In this document: in pieces, positions 53,585-62,625 of the stretch
How positions within the stretch are numbered: position 1 is the stretch's first letter
How the letters are laid out: each line of letters starts with the position of its first letter
From: Amycolatopsis umgeniensis
GTDB lineage: Bacteria > Actinomycetota > Actinomycetes > Mycobacteriales > Pseudonocardiaceae
NCBI RefSeq assembly: GCF_014205155.1
Contig: NZ_JACHMX010000001.1
Span: 3,472,001-3,536,000 of the forward strand
Length of the DNA stretch: 64,000 nt
Direction: 5' to 3'
Position numbers and translations under genes: made by a program
The notes under the pieces: model-generated
Databases searched by the model: none
Seen by the model: the letters and a program-made list of their open reading frames with translations, nothing else
Told to the model about the DNA's origin: nothing

Positions 53585-54248
53585 AGAGACGCACCTCTTC
53601 CTTGTGATGCCGGGCGTGTGCCTCGGCGAACAGATCGAGCGCCGGAGACCCCGGCGCCGGGAGTTCGGCGGGATCGGCCCCCGCGACCTCGGCCGCGCGC
53701 AGGGATACGTCCCGGACTTCGACGGAAAGCCTTGCCACGACGGCGTTGACGGCGAACGGGTCGAGTCCGAGCAGCCGCACCGCCGCGCTCGCCGGTCCGC
53801 TGATCGCCAGGTAGGCCACCGCCATCGCCGCGTCGAGAGGAACCCCGACCAGCGCACCGAGGACCACCGGATGATGCGGTCTCGGGGTTTCCTTCAACAG
53901 CTGGGAAAGCACCGGTGACGGCCACGCCGCCTTGCCCGCCCTCGCCGTTCCGCGCCCTTGCGCGCGGGACGCCTCCCGTTGCGCGAGCGACGGCGTCCTC
54001 GCGTCGAGTTCGGCATCGAGCCGCGACCAATGTCCACTTCGGACTTTCCGCGCGGCCGCGTGCGCCGCCGCGGCCGCGAACACCGCGGCCAGCGAACCCG
54101 CCGTCCGCAACCGCCCGGAGAGGAACCCCGGCAGGTCGCGTTCGTGGGTGATCAGCTTGCGGGCGACGGCCTCTTCGAGACCGCCGGAGTGGACGTGACC
54201 GCCCCCGGGGAACCGGGAGTCGGCGAGGATGAGCGCGGCGGTGTTCAT
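53574..54248 (-). CDS. ureF: urease accessory protein UreF
   Basis: A 224-aa all-helical chaperone that links UreG and UreD. Family start [24 protein letters not shown] is clear. The TGATG junction couples it to ureC. Residues 68-112 contain an Arg/Ala-rich stretch typical of high-GC copies. Confidence 0.93.
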   Translation of the reverse strand: MNTAALILADSRFPGGGHVHSGGLEEAVARKLITHERDLPGFLSGRLRTAGSLAAVFAAAAAHAAARKVRSGHWSRLDAELDARTPSLAQREASRAQGRGTARAGKAAWPSPVLSQLLKETPRPHHPVVLGALVGVPLDAAMAVAYLAISGPASAAVRLLGLDPFAVNAVVARLSVEVRDVSLRAAEVAGADPAELPAPGSPALDLFAEAHARHHKEEVRLFAS

Positions 54249-55969
54249 CAGAAAAGGAAATACCTTTGCGCCATCGGCAGTTCCGTGACCGGCCGCGGTT
54301 CGATCAGCTCACCGTCGACGTGCACGGCGAAACTGTCCGGCTCCACCCGGATGTCCGGGGTGGCGTCGTTGAGCACCATGTCCGCCTTGCCGCGGGATCG
54401 GGTGTTCGAGATCGGCACGAGCTTCCGCGCGATACCGAATCGCTCCGCGACGCCGTTCTCGATGGCTTCCGGTGCCACGAAATGGAAACTGCTCCCGGCC
54501 GCGACGACCGGCGCCGCGCCGAACATCGGCCGCGCCAGCACCGGTTGCGGCGTCGGGATGGACGCGTTCGCGTCGCCCATCGCCGCCCACGCCGGGAATC
54601 CGCCCTTGAGCACGACATGCGGCCGGACGCCGAAGAACTTCGGCTCCCACAGCACGAGATCCGCGAGTTTCCCGATCTCCACCGAACCGATCTCGCGGTC
54701 CATCCCATGCGCGATCGCGGGGTTGATCGTGTATTTGGCGACATAGCGACGCGCCCGCAGATTGTCGGCCGCGCCGTCGCCGGGCAGCGCGCCGCGGCGA
54801 CGTTTCATCACGTGCGCGGTCTGCCAGGTCCGGATGATCACCTCGCCGATCCGGCCCATCGCCTGCGAATCCGAACTCATCATGGAGATCGCGCCGAGAT
54901 CGTGCAGGACGTCCTCGGCCGCGATCGTGGTCGGCCGGATACGGCTTTCGGCGAACGCCAGATCCTCGGGTACGGACGGGTTCAGATGGTGGCAGACGAC
55001 GAGCATGTCGAGATGCTCGTCGAGGGTGTTCGCGGTGTGCGGACGCGTCGGGTTCGTCGACGACGGCAGGATGTTGGCCAGCCCGGCCACCTGGATGATG
55101 TCCGGCGCGTGCCCGCCGCCCGCGCCTTCGGTGTGGTACGCGTTGATCGAGCGGCCCCGGATGGCGTCCACAGTGGACTCCAGGAACCCCGCCTCGTTCA
55201 GCGTGTCGGTGTGGATCGCCACCTGGACACCGGATTCGTCGGCCACGGTGAGGCAGGCGTCGATCGCGGCCGGGGTGCTGCCCCAGTCCTCGTGCAGTTT
55301 GAAGCCGCCGGCACCGGCGGCGAGCTGTTCGCGCAACGCCTCGTGCCGGACGGTGTTCCCCTTGCCCAGCAACAGGACGTTGACCGGCTGACCGTCCATC
55401 GCCTGCAGCATCCGGCCGAGATTCCACGCGCCGGGCGTGACCGTGGTCGCCTTGCTGCCCTCGACCGGCCCGGTGCCGCCGCCGACCAGCGTGGTGAGCC
55501 CGGACGCCAGCGCGGTGTCGGTCAGCTGAGGGCAGATGAAGTGGACGTGGCAGTCGATACCGCCCGCAGTGAGGATCTTCCCGTTGCCGGACAACACTTC
55601 CGTCGACGGTCCGACCACCAGTGCCGGGTCGACGCCGTCCATCGTGTCCGGGTTCCCCGCCTTGCCGATGCCGACGATACGGCCGTCGCGCACGCCGACG
55701 TCGGCCTTGACGATCCCCCAATGGTCCAGGATCACCGCTCCGGTGATGATGAGGTCCGGCGCGCCTTCGGCCCTGGTCGCCATCCCCTGGCCCATGGACT
55801 CGCGGATCACCTTGCCGCCGCCGAAGAGCACCTCGTCCCCGCTGCCGGACGGCCCCATGCTGCGGTCTTCGGTGACCTCGATGAGCAGATCGGTGTCCGC
55901 CAGGCGGATCCTGTCGCCGGTCGTCGGGCCGAAGAGTTCGGCGTAACGGTCGCGCTCGATCGACGGCAT
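54248..55969 (-). CDS. ureC: urease alpha subunit UreC
   Basis: Catalytic subunit, 573 aa, nickel enzyme that hydrolyses urea to ammonia and carbamate. Active-site residues seen: HVH in [12 protein letters not shown], the carbamylated Lys in [10 protein letters not shown], His in [11 protein letters not shown] and [10 protein letters not shown], the flap His in [10 protein letters not shown], and Asp in [11 protein letters not shown]. It ends in the standard PMAQRYFLF. Complete; no disrupted residues. Confidence 0.97.
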   Translation of the reverse strand: MPSIERDRYAELFGPTTGDRIRLADTDLLIEVTEDRSMGPSGSGDEVLFGGGKVIRESMGQGMATRAEGAPDLIITGAVILDHWGIVKADVGVRDGRIVGIGKAGNPDTMDGVDPALVVGPSTEVLSGNGKILTAGGIDCHVHFICPQLTDTALASGLTTLVGGGTGPVEGSKATTVTPGAWNLGRMLQAMDGQPVNVLLLGKGNTVRHEALREQLAAGAGGFKLHEDWGSTPAAIDACLTVADESGVQVAIHTDTLNEAGFLESTVDAIRGRSINAYHTEGAGGGHAPDIIQVAGLANILPSSTNPTRPHTANTLDEHLDMLVVCHHLNPSVPEDLAFAESRIRPTTIAAEDVLHDLGAISMMSSDSQAMGRIGEVIIRTWQTAHVMKRRRGALPGDGAADNLRARRYVAKYTINPAIAHGMDREIGSVEIGKLADLVLWEPKFFGVRPHVVLKGGFPAWAAMGDANASIPTPQPVLARPMFGAAPVVAAGSSFHFVAPEAIENGVAERFGIARKLVPISNTRSRGKADMVLNDATPDIRVEPDSFAVHVDGELIEPRPVTELPMAQRYFLF

Positions 55970-56262
55970 CAGGATTCCTTCCGCAATCCGGGCACGCGCC
56001 GGTTCCCGGCCAGCGGGACGAGGTCGACTTCGCGTTCGACGCCCGGCTCGAAACGCACCGAAGTTCCGGCCGGCACGTCGAGCCGGTGTCCTCGCGCGGC
56101 CTCGCGGTCGAATTCGAGTCCCGGATTGACGGCCGCGAAATGGTAGTGCGAGCCGACCTGGACGGGCCGGTCGCCCAGGTTCCGCACGAGCAGCCGGACC
56201 CGCGGCCTGCCGGGGTTCAGTTCGACCGGCGCCGCACCGGTGATGATCTCTCCTGGACGCAC
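55969..56262 (-). CDS. ureB: urease beta subunit UreB
   Basis: Structural subunit, 97 aa, starting [20 protein letters not shown] and carrying [19 protein letters not shown], both highly typical. GTG start at 56262. It overlaps ureC by 1 bp (ATGA-type junction). Confidence 0.95.
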   Translation of the reverse strand: MRPGEIITGAAPVELNPGRPRVRLLVRNLGDRPVQVGSHYHFAAVNPGLEFDREAARGHRLDVPAGTSVRFEPGVEREVDLVPLAGNRRVPGLRKES

Positions 56263-56273
56263 CCGTCCCCCTT

Positions 56274-56576
56274 CTAGACGATCGGGTCGTGCACGGTGAC
56301 GAGCTTCGTGCCGTCCGGGAAAGTGGCTTCGACCTGCACGGAGTCGACCATTTCCGGTACGCCCTCCAGCACTTGCGCCCGCGCGAGCACCGTCCGGCCG
56401 CTGGCGACGAGTTCGCTCACGGTCCGTCCGTCACGGGCGCCTTCGAGAACGTGGTCGGTGATCAACGCCACCGATTCGGGGTAGTTCAGGAGGACCCCGC
56501 GTTCAAGGCGTTTGCGAGCCACGTCCGCCGCGACGTGGATGAGCAGTTTGTCCCGCTCCTGGGGGCTCAGGTGCAT
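56274..56576 (-). CDS. ureA: urease gamma subunit UreA
   Basis: Structural subunit, 100 aa, [34 protein letters not shown], ending VTVHDPIV. First gene of ureABCFGD (56576 to 52176). Eleven bases separate it from ureB. The operon is complete apart from an ureE gene, which many actinobacteria lack. Confidence 0.96.
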   Translation of the reverse strand: MHLSPQERDKLLIHVAADVARKRLERGVLLNYPESVALITDHVLEGARDGRTVSELVASGRTVLARAQVLEGVPEMVDSVQVEATFPDGTKLVTVHDPIV

Positions 56577-56868
56577 GAGAAAGGTCTATCACCGGAAACC
56601 GTCCTGCGCCGGTTCTCGAAACACAGGATTTACCTCGGCGACCGGTACACGCAAAGTGAACGTCACCGTAACTCTTCGCGTACGAAGGCCGTTTTCACTG
56701 AATCGTTCTCGTAATCGTGACCGAAACCACCACATCTTTCGATTGCCCCGCGCCCCGACGTGGAGCAAAGTTTGTCCATCCGTGCGATGAGGCGCGCCTT
56801 CGCCGCGTGTATCCCGTCCACGCATGAAACACAAAGCCGGGGAATGCGCATCGAAAGGTTTCACCACA
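56577..56868. promoter_or_regulatory. divergent promoter region of urease and citrate synthase 2
   Basis: Nearly 300 bp with no gene supported. Sequence on the minus strand near 56680-56725 holds GTCAC, then GAGAAC and GTGAA at 6-bp steps, vaguely like a GlnR box, but too degenerate to call. The upstream ATG at 56824 could lengthen the citrate synthase by 15 residues. Confidence 0.35.
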
Positions 56869-58020
56869 GTGAGTGCCTCCACGATCAGCACCAATCAGCC
56901 GTCCGACCAGGTCGACGACGGTTTCCGACCGGGCCTCGAAGGCGTTGTCGCCTTCCGGACCGAAATCGCCGAGCCCGACCGTGACGGTGGCGCGCTGCGC
57001 TATCGCGGTGTCGACATCGAGGATCTCGCCGGCAAGGTGACCTTCGGTGACGTCTGGGGTCTTCTCGTCGACAGCCGGTTCGGGCACGGGCTACCGCCCG
57101 CCGAACCGTTCCCGCTGCCGGTGCACACCGGCGACGTCCGGGTCGACGTCCAGGCCGCGCTGGCCATGCTCGCCCCCATCTGGGGTTACCGGCCGCTGCT
57201 CGACATCACCGACGACGAGGCCCGCGACCAGCTTGCGCGGGCTTCGGTGATGGCGCTTTCCTACGTCGCCCAGTCCGCTCGCGGCATCGGGCAGCCCGCC
57301 GTCCCCCAGACGCGGGTCGACGAGGCGAAGTCGATCACCGAGCGGTTCATGGTCCGTTGGCGCGGCGAGCCCGACCCGGCCCACGTCAAGGCCATCGACG
57401 CCTACTGGGTCTCGGCCGCCGAGCACGGTCTCAACGCCTCGACCTTCACCGCCCGGGTGATCGCCTCGACCGGCGCCGACGTCGCCGCGGCGCTGTCCGG
57501 CGCGATCGGCGCCATGTCGGGCCCGCTGCACGGCGGCGCGCCGGCGCGGGTGCTGCCGATGATCGAAGAGGTCGAGAAGACCGGTGACGCGTCGGGCCTG
57601 GTCAAGGGCATCCTGGACCGCAAGGAACGCATGATGGGCTTCGGGCACCGCGTGTACCGCGCGGAGGACCCGCGGGCGCGCGTGCTGCGCCGCACCTGCC
57701 AGGAACTCGGCGCGTCGCGCTACGAGGCGGCCGCCGAGCTGGAGCAGGTGGCGCTGAAGGAGCTTCGCGAGCGCCGTCCGGATCACCCGATCGAGACCAA
57801 CGTCGAGTTCTGGGCCGCCGTGATCCTGGACTTCGCCCAGGTACCGCCGCATATGATGCCCGCGATGTTCAGCTCGGCGCGCACCGCCGGCTGGGCCGCG
57901 CACATCCTGGAACAGAAGAAGACCGGCCGTCTCGTGCGCCCGTCGGCCAAGTACGTCGGGCCGGAGCCGCGTAAGCCGGAAGAGGTCGAAGGCTGGGACC
58001 TGGTCGCCAAGCAGGCCTAG
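56869..58020 (+). CDS. citrate synthase 2 (CitA type)
   Basis: A second citrate synthase, 383 aa from the GTG at 56869 (GAAAGG upstream). Catalytic His are in GPLHGGAPARV and MGFGHRVYRAEDPRA. At the third catalytic position, where the main copy has NVDFY, this protein has NVEFW, placing Glu where Asp is usual; to my recollection this is normal in mycobacterial CitA. It may work in 2-methylcitrate or a conditional TCA function. It diverges from ureABCFGD and its stop overlaps the end of the convergent TetR gene. Confidence 0.9.
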   Translation: MSASTISTNQPSDQVDDGFRPGLEGVVAFRTEIAEPDRDGGALRYRGVDIEDLAGKVTFGDVWGLLVDSRFGHGLPPAEPFPLPVHTGDVRVDVQAALAMLAPIWGYRPLLDITDDEARDQLARASVMALSYVAQSARGIGQPAVPQTRVDEAKSITERFMVRWRGEPDPAHVKAIDAYWVSAAEHGLNASTFTARVIASTGADVAAALSGAIGAMSGPLHGGAPARVLPMIEEVEKTGDASGLVKGILDRKERMMGFGHRVYRAEDPRARVLRRTCQELGASRYEAAAELEQVALKELRERRPDHPIETNVEFWAAVILDFAQVPPHMMPAMFSSARTAGWAAHILEQKKTGRLVRPSAKYVGPEPRKPEEVEGWDLVAKQA

Positions 58021-58667
58021 TCACGTACGTCGAAGGGGCCTTTCATCGCGAAAGGCCCCTTCACTGCGTTTGAGTCGTGCAGCGCCGTCGCCGAGAGCAT
58101 GGCTGTCAGCTGATCGACCAGCCAGCCGTCGAGCACCTCGCGGGACACGGCGCGTTCCTGTAGCCAGCTCAGCAAGGCACCCTCGACGACGGCTGTCCAG
58201 CAACGCAGGGTCAGAGAGAGCATCGGTGAGGGCTCCGGCACTTCGAGCGCGTCGAGGATGAGCTCGACGGCGCGGTTGCGGACCTCGTCGATCGCCGCGT
58301 CCGTCTCCGAGGTCGCGATCACCGAACCACTGCGCAGAAGCGCGACATAACCCGCGCGGTAGTGGTCGGCGACGTCGATCAGCCCGCGGACGGCGGCCCG
58401 CAGCCTGGTCTCGGGCGGGCCTTCCTCGAGCCCGGCCAGACCGTCGATGAGCCCCTCGGTGACCGTCTTCAGAGCCTCGACCTGCAATTCCCGCAGACTC
58501 GAGAAATAACGGTAGAACAGCGGCCGCGAGACCTCCGCGCGCGCGATGATGTCGTCGACCGTGACGAGTTCGGGCGCGCGTGAACCGAACAGGTCCAGCG
58601 CGGCGCGGATCAGGTCCTCGCGGCGCGCCTGGGGCGACATCCGGCGAGGCCGTCTGGCGGTTGTCAC
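58017..58667 (-). CDS. TetR-family regulator with repeat-derived C-terminus
   Basis: A 216-aa repressor: HTH VTVDDIIARAEVSRPLFYRYFSSLRELQVEALKTV. The GTG start overlaps the EphD-like stop (GTGA). The reading frame crosses the perfect 13-bp inverted repeat at 58032-58062, so the C-terminus reads SNAVKGPFAMKGPFDVRD, with two KGPF units encoded by the repeat arms, and stops inside the citrate synthase stop codon. It probably represses the fusion gene upstream through the TGTC/GACA sites at 60373-60393. Confidence 0.88.
   Translation of the reverse strand: MTTARRPRRMSPQARREDLIRAALDLFGSRAPELVTVDDIIARAEVSRPLFYRYFSSLRELQVEALKTVTEGLIDGLAGLEEGPPETRLRAAVRGLIDVADHYRAGYVALLRSGSVIATSETDAAIDEVRNRAVELILDALEVPEPSPMLSLTLRCWTAVVEGALLSWLQERAVSREVLDGWLVDQLTAMLSATALHDSNAVKGPFAMKGPFDVRD
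58032..58062. repeat. perfect 13-bp inverted repeat inside coding sequence (GAAGGGGCC family)
   Basis: Arms 58032-58044 and 58050-58062 match perfectly, loop ATCGC. It is the same family as the hairpin at 23384, but here lies within the TetR coding sequence near its end, where it also serves as a terminator for citrate synthase 2 on the other strand. Confidence 0.9.
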
Positions 58668-60370
58668 GGGGTGACGTCCAGTTTCGCCGCGGCCCGCAGC
58701 AGTCCTGGGGTGAGCCGGGAGAGGACGAGCGCGGCCTTGGCCTCCGGGGTCGAGGGCTGGATCGCCTTGTCCTTTTCGACCGCGCGCAGGATGTCGCGCG
58801 CGACCCGCTCCGGGCCGAAGCCGCGTTTCGCGTACAGCTTGCTGCTCGACTTCTGGCGCCGCTTCTGCTCGACGTCGTCGACGCCGACGAACCGCGTGGT
58901 GCTGGTGATGTTGGTGTTCACGATGCCCGGGCAGATCGCGGTGACGCCGATGTTCTCGGCGGCGAGCTCGGCGCGCAAGCAGATGCTCAGCGTCAGCACG
59001 GCGGATTTCGTGGTGGCGTAGGCCGAAAGGATCTTCGACGGCAGGTAGGCGGCGGCCGAGGCGACGTTGACGATCTGGCCGCCTTCGGCCCGCTCCCGCA
59101 TCTGCTCGGCGAAGACGCGGCAGCCGTGGATGACACCCCACAGGTTCACGTCGATGAGACGTTCCCAGTCCTTGACCGTCGTGTCGAGGAACGGGCCGGA
59201 CAGGCCGATGCCCGCGTTGTTCACGACGATGTCCGGAACGCCGAACTCTTCCTTTACCTGCTGGGCGAACTTCTCGACCGCCTCGGCGTCGGAGGAGTCC
59301 ACTGTGTACTCGCCGACGGTGGCACCCTTGTCCCGCAGGAGTTTCGCGGTGTCCGCGGCGGCCGAGCCGTTGATGTCGGTGATGACGAGGTCGGCGCCCT
59401 TGTCCGCGAACGCGAGCGCCGTCGCGCGGCCGATCCCGCTGCCGGCGCCGGTGATCAGGACGAGCTTGTGCGCGAAACCGCCCTGCCGGGCTTGCTTGAG
59501 CGCGCGGCTTTCCTCGCCGCCTTCGACGTGGTCGATCAGCTCCGCCGCGGCCTTCGCGATCACATGCGGCTTCTCGCGGACCACCCAGTGCGTGCCGACG
59601 ATCCGGCGGACCCGGAGGTCCGGCGCCCAGCGCTCGATCTCGGTCTGCAGCGGCGTGGTCACGAACTTGTCGCCGGTGGGCGCGAGCACCTGCACCGGGA
59701 TCTCGGCGTTGCGCGGCTTCGGTCGGGAGAGACGGGTGAACACGTTGGCACGGTAGAGGTTGAGCCCGTGCAGTCCGTCCGAAGTGGAGGGAGCGGCGGC
59801 CGCCGGATCCATGCGGCCGATGAGCGCGCCCATCGCGCCGGTGCGCCACAGCAACTGCGGGACCAGGGGGAGCTGGAAGCCGAGGATGTAGGTCGAGTGC
59901 GCCCACTGCACGAGCGCGTTCTTGATCCGTTTGGGGTTCGGGCGTGCCTGCGCGCGGAACCACGCTCCCGCGTGATCGAGACTGGGCCCGGAGATCGAGG
60001 TGAACGACGCGAGCCGTCCGCGCAGCCTGTCACCGGTGACAGAATGCCAGGTCTGGATGGAACCCCAGTCGTGCGCGAGCAGGTGGACCTTGCCCACGGG
60101 CTGGACCTCGTCGACGACCGCGGCGAGGTCTTCGGACAGCTGGTCGAGTTTATAGGACGCGCGTCCCGAAGGCTTGTCCGAGCGGCCCGCGCCGCGGACG
60201 TCGTAGACGACGACCCGGAAACGCTGTTCCAGCAGGGCGGCGACGCCGTCCCACATGGAGCCGTTGTCCGGGTAACCGTGGACGAGCACCACCGTGGGCG
60301 CGTCGTCGACACCGGTCACCCGGACCAAGAGGCGGACACCGTCGCTGGCCGTCACCCACTTATGAGACAT
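58664..60370 (-). CDS. alpha/beta hydrolase-SDR fusion (EphD-like)
   Basis: A 568-aa two-domain protein. N-terminal epoxide-hydrolase-type domain: HGYPDNGSMW (oxyanion), nucleophile Asp in LLAHDWGS, and His in VGTHWVVREKP; the acid is probably in TGDKFVTT. C-terminal short-chain dehydrogenase (about 312-568): TGAGSGIGRATALAF, NNAGIGLSG, catalytic Ser-Tyr-Lys with YATTKSA. The architecture matches M. tuberculosis EphD (Rv2214c), which acts on mycolic-acid-type lipids. ATG start at 60370, with TAACAT close upstream. Confidence 0.9.
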   Translation of the reverse strand: MSHKWVTASDGVRLLVRVTGVDDAPTVVLVHGYPDNGSMWDGVAALLEQRFRVVVYDVRGAGRSDKPSGRASYKLDQLSEDLAAVVDEVQPVGKVHLLAHDWGSIQTWHSVTGDRLRGRLASFTSISGPSLDHAGAWFRAQARPNPKRIKNALVQWAHSTYILGFQLPLVPQLLWRTGAMGALIGRMDPAAAAPSTSDGLHGLNLYRANVFTRLSRPKPRNAEIPVQVLAPTGDKFVTTPLQTEIERWAPDLRVRRIVGTHWVVREKPHVIAKAAAELIDHVEGGEESRALKQARQGGFAHKLVLITGAGSGIGRATALAFADKGADLVITDINGSAAADTAKLLRDKGATVGEYTVDSSDAEAVEKFAQQVKEEFGVPDIVVNNAGIGLSGPFLDTTVKDWERLIDVNLWGVIHGCRVFAEQMRERAEGGQIVNVASAAAYLPSKILSAYATTKSAVLTLSICLRAELAAENIGVTAICPGIVNTNITSTTRFVGVDDVEQKRRQKSSSKLYAKRGFGPERVARDILRAVEKDKAIQPSTPEAKAALVLSRLTPGLLRAAAKLDVTP

Positions 60371-60372
60371 GG

Positions 60373-60393
60373 TGTCATGTTAGACAACCTGTC
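60373..60393. promoter_or_regulatory. candidate TetR operator before EphD-like gene
   Basis: TGTC-atgtta-GACA (60373-60386) and GACA-acc-TGTC (60383-60393) share the GACA half-site, giving three half-sites directly over the predicted -10 (TAACAT on the minus strand). TTGACA is also read there on the minus strand. It is likely bound by the TetR encoded next in the operon. Confidence 0.5.
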
Positions 60394-61891
60394 AATAAGG
60401 CCGTTTTTTCAGCAGCACCCGGCCCACCGTCCACGCGGTGTCGATCACGAAGACGAAGGTCCAGATCCGGCCGAGGTTCAGCAGCCAGTGACCACTCGAG
60501 TTCCAGTACCAACCGGCTTCGTGTGCTTCGCCGAACAAGGCTTCGACAGGCCAGCTGTAGCCGACCATCGCCAACGCCGCCTGTGCGAGGACGTACACCG
60601 CGACATGGATCGCCCAGTTCCGGAACGGGTTCGCCCGCTTGTTCGTCTCCTTCGTCACCGATTCGGCCGCTTGCAGACTTTCCCCAACCGTGCCGGAAGC
60701 CGGTTTTTCCTTTTGTGACACCGTTTTTCGTGGTTCCACGGGAAACTCCGCAACTCCGACACGCCGTACGGCGCCACGAACCACGAATGATCCGAAGAGC
60801 AGGAGTGCCGCCGCGCCGAAGCACGCGATCCGCCAGCCGCCGTCCGAGCCGTAGAGCTGACCCGCCAGAAAAGTCCCGATCGTCGCTCCGAGTAGCGTCG
60901 CGCTCTCGTAGATCCCCATCGCCCGGCCGAGGCTCAGCCCGGCCGCCTCGGCGACCACCGCCTGCTCCACCGGGATGGCCGCCGCGAACGCCGCCGCGGA
61001 CAGGACCCACATGACCGCGAGCACCGCCGGGCCCGGCGCGAAGGACAGCCCGGCGGCGAAGAGCGCGCTCGCCGTCATCGCCAACGCGAGCACGCGCGTC
61101 CGTCCGACCTTGCGGACGAACCCGTGCAGATAGTCGGGCAGCAGGCTGTACACGATGAACCCGGGGATGAAGACGGCGGCGATCTCCCCGAGTTGAAGCT
61201 GATGCCCGCGTTGCAGATGCATCAGGAGCAACAGGGCGACCCCGGCCTCGGCCATCGCGGTCAACGCGACGAGCGCGAGCATCGGGCGCATGCGTTTGCC
61301 GAGTTGCAGAAGCCGCGGGGCGTCCTCCGCGCGCACCGGCGCGGATTTCGCGTTCAGCAAGACCACCGCGGCCACCACGCAGGCCGCCGCGCCGAGCCAG
61401 AACACGCCGCGGTAGTCGATCCAGGCGATCGCGGTCAGCGCGACCACGAACGCGATCCACGTGCCACCCCCCTCGGCCGCGAACAGCTTGCTGAACGCGC
61501 CGTCGTCCTTCGCGAGCCCTTCCCCCACGCGGGCCCGCAACGCGACCCAGAACAGCGCACCGCCCGCGCCACCGAGAACCGCCGCCAGATAGGCGACCCC
61601 GATACCCGGCGTCACCGCGTAGACCACAAAGGACAGTCCATAGAGGACCGCGCCGACCGCCGCGACGCGCCCTCTGTCGAACCTGTCCGCGAGCGAGCCC
61701 GCGATCGGCCGGACCACGAACGACACCAGCGTCTCCAGCGCGGTCAACGCCCCGACCTCGGCGGCCGACGCGCCGAGCTGGCTCCCCACCCACAACGGCA
61801 GGAGGAAATCGAGAACCTCCGCCGGCCCTTTCGTCAGCGCGGCGGCGAGCTGGTTCTCCTCCGCACGCCGCTTCTGTGCTACTTCGTCCAC
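60392..61891 (-). CDS. MFS transporter with C-terminal two-TM extension
   Basis: A 499-aa transporter: about 12 TM segments in residues 20-395 (loop-2 motif GSLADRFDRGRVAAVGA), then a linker of about 35 residues and two further hydrophobic segments (NWAIHVAVYVLAQAALAMVGY and LGRIWTFVFVIDTAWTVGRVLL). The extension is unusual for MFS. GTG start at 61891. Divergent from a TetR gene, with ATAC/GTAT operator-like sequence between them, so ligand-induced export is likely. The substrate is unknown. Confidence 0.85.
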   Translation of the reverse strand: MDEVAQKRRAEENQLAAALTKGPAEVLDFLLPLWVGSQLGASAAEVGALTALETLVSFVVRPIAGSLADRFDRGRVAAVGAVLYGLSFVVYAVTPGIGVAYLAAVLGGAGGALFWVALRARVGEGLAKDDGAFSKLFAAEGGGTWIAFVVALTAIAWIDYRGVFWLGAAACVVAAVVLLNAKSAPVRAEDAPRLLQLGKRMRPMLALVALTAMAEAGVALLLLMHLQRGHQLQLGEIAAVFIPGFIVYSLLPDYLHGFVRKVGRTRVLALAMTASALFAAGLSFAPGPAVLAVMWVLSAAAFAAAIPVEQAVVAEAAGLSLGRAMGIYESATLLGATIGTFLAGQLYGSDGGWRIACFGAAALLLFGSFVVRGAVRRVGVAEFPVEPRKTVSQKEKPASGTVGESLQAAESVTKETNKRANPFRNWAIHVAVYVLAQAALAMVGYSWPVEALFGEAHEAGWYWNSSGHWLLNLGRIWTFVFVIDTAWTVGRVLLKKRPY

Positions 61892-61902
61892 CCCAGTACC
61901 CC

Positions 61903-61930
61903 CTTTTCGGATACGAATGTATTCTAAAGG
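61903..61930. promoter_or_regulatory. operator-like palindrome before MFS gene
   Basis: Imperfect palindrome centred on GGATACGAATGTATTC (61909-61924), with ATAC and GTAT as the inner half-sites. TAGAAT on the minus strand (61922-61927) is a good -10 for the MFS gene, overlapped by the operator. Confidence 0.5.
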
Positions 61931-62040
61931 GAGCGGGTGAGCAAGCGCGGTGACTCGATGCCTTGTCGGGCGACTGTCGCGGGTGAAGGCCGCCTTCGCG
62001 CCACCAAGCCGACCGAGTCAGCGGAGGGGAAGATACGGCC

Positions 62041-62625
62041 GTGCCGAAGATCGTGGACCGGACCGAACGCCGCCGAGAGATCGCCAGCGCCCTCCTGCGC
62101 ATCGTCGCGCGCGACGGCGTCGAGGCCGTCAGCGTGCGCTCGGTCGCCGCGGAAGCGGGCGTGTCCGGCGGTGCGGTGCAGAAGTACTTCTCCACCAAAG
62201 AGGACCTGTTCCGCTTCGCGCTCGACATGACGAGCGAGTTCCTGGAGCAGCGCTGGAAGACCCTCGATCAGTCCGGGAACCTGCTGGACCTGCTGCTGCG
62301 GCTGTTGGTCGAGGCGATGCCACTCGACGAGCAACGCCGCGCGGAGGTGATCGTCATCAACGCCTTCACCGCCCGCGCCGCGGTCCTGCCGTCGTGGGCC
62401 GAGTTCATCCGCACCGGCTACGACGAAATCCAAGAGGTCACGGCGCGATACCTCGAGGAGGCCCAGTCGGAAGGGCACGTCCGCGACGACCTCGCGGCAG
62501 GTGACCTGGCAGACGCCGTCCTCGCCCTCACGGACGGCTTCGCGAACAGGATGCTCACTTCGGCCGACCCCGCCGCGTTGCTCCCCTCCCTCGAAACCGC
62601 CGTCCGCACCCTGCTCACCCCTTAA
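62041..62625 (+). CDS. TetR-family regulator of MFS transporter
   Basis: A 194-aa repressor with HTH VSVRSVAAEAGVSGGAVQKYFSTKEDLFRFALDM. GTG start at 62041 with GGAGGGGAAG upstream. The leader between operator and start contains GTGAAGGCCGCCTTCGCGCC near 61983-62002, a lone arm of the common repeat family. It probably controls the divergent exporter. Confidence 0.88.
   Translation: MPKIVDRTERRREIASALLRIVARDGVEAVSVRSVAAEAGVSGGAVQKYFSTKEDLFRFALDMTSEFLEQRWKTLDQSGNLLDLLLRLLVEAMPLDEQRRAEVIVINAFTARAAVLPSWAEFIRTGYDEIQEVTARYLEEAQSEGHVRDDLAAGDLADAVLALTDGFANRMLTSADPAALLPSLETAVRTLLTP

Noticed and set aside
56577..56868. GlnR box upstream of urease
   Set aside because: GTCAC/GAGAAC/GTGAA spacing is suggestive but the b-site matches poorly; left as unproven.
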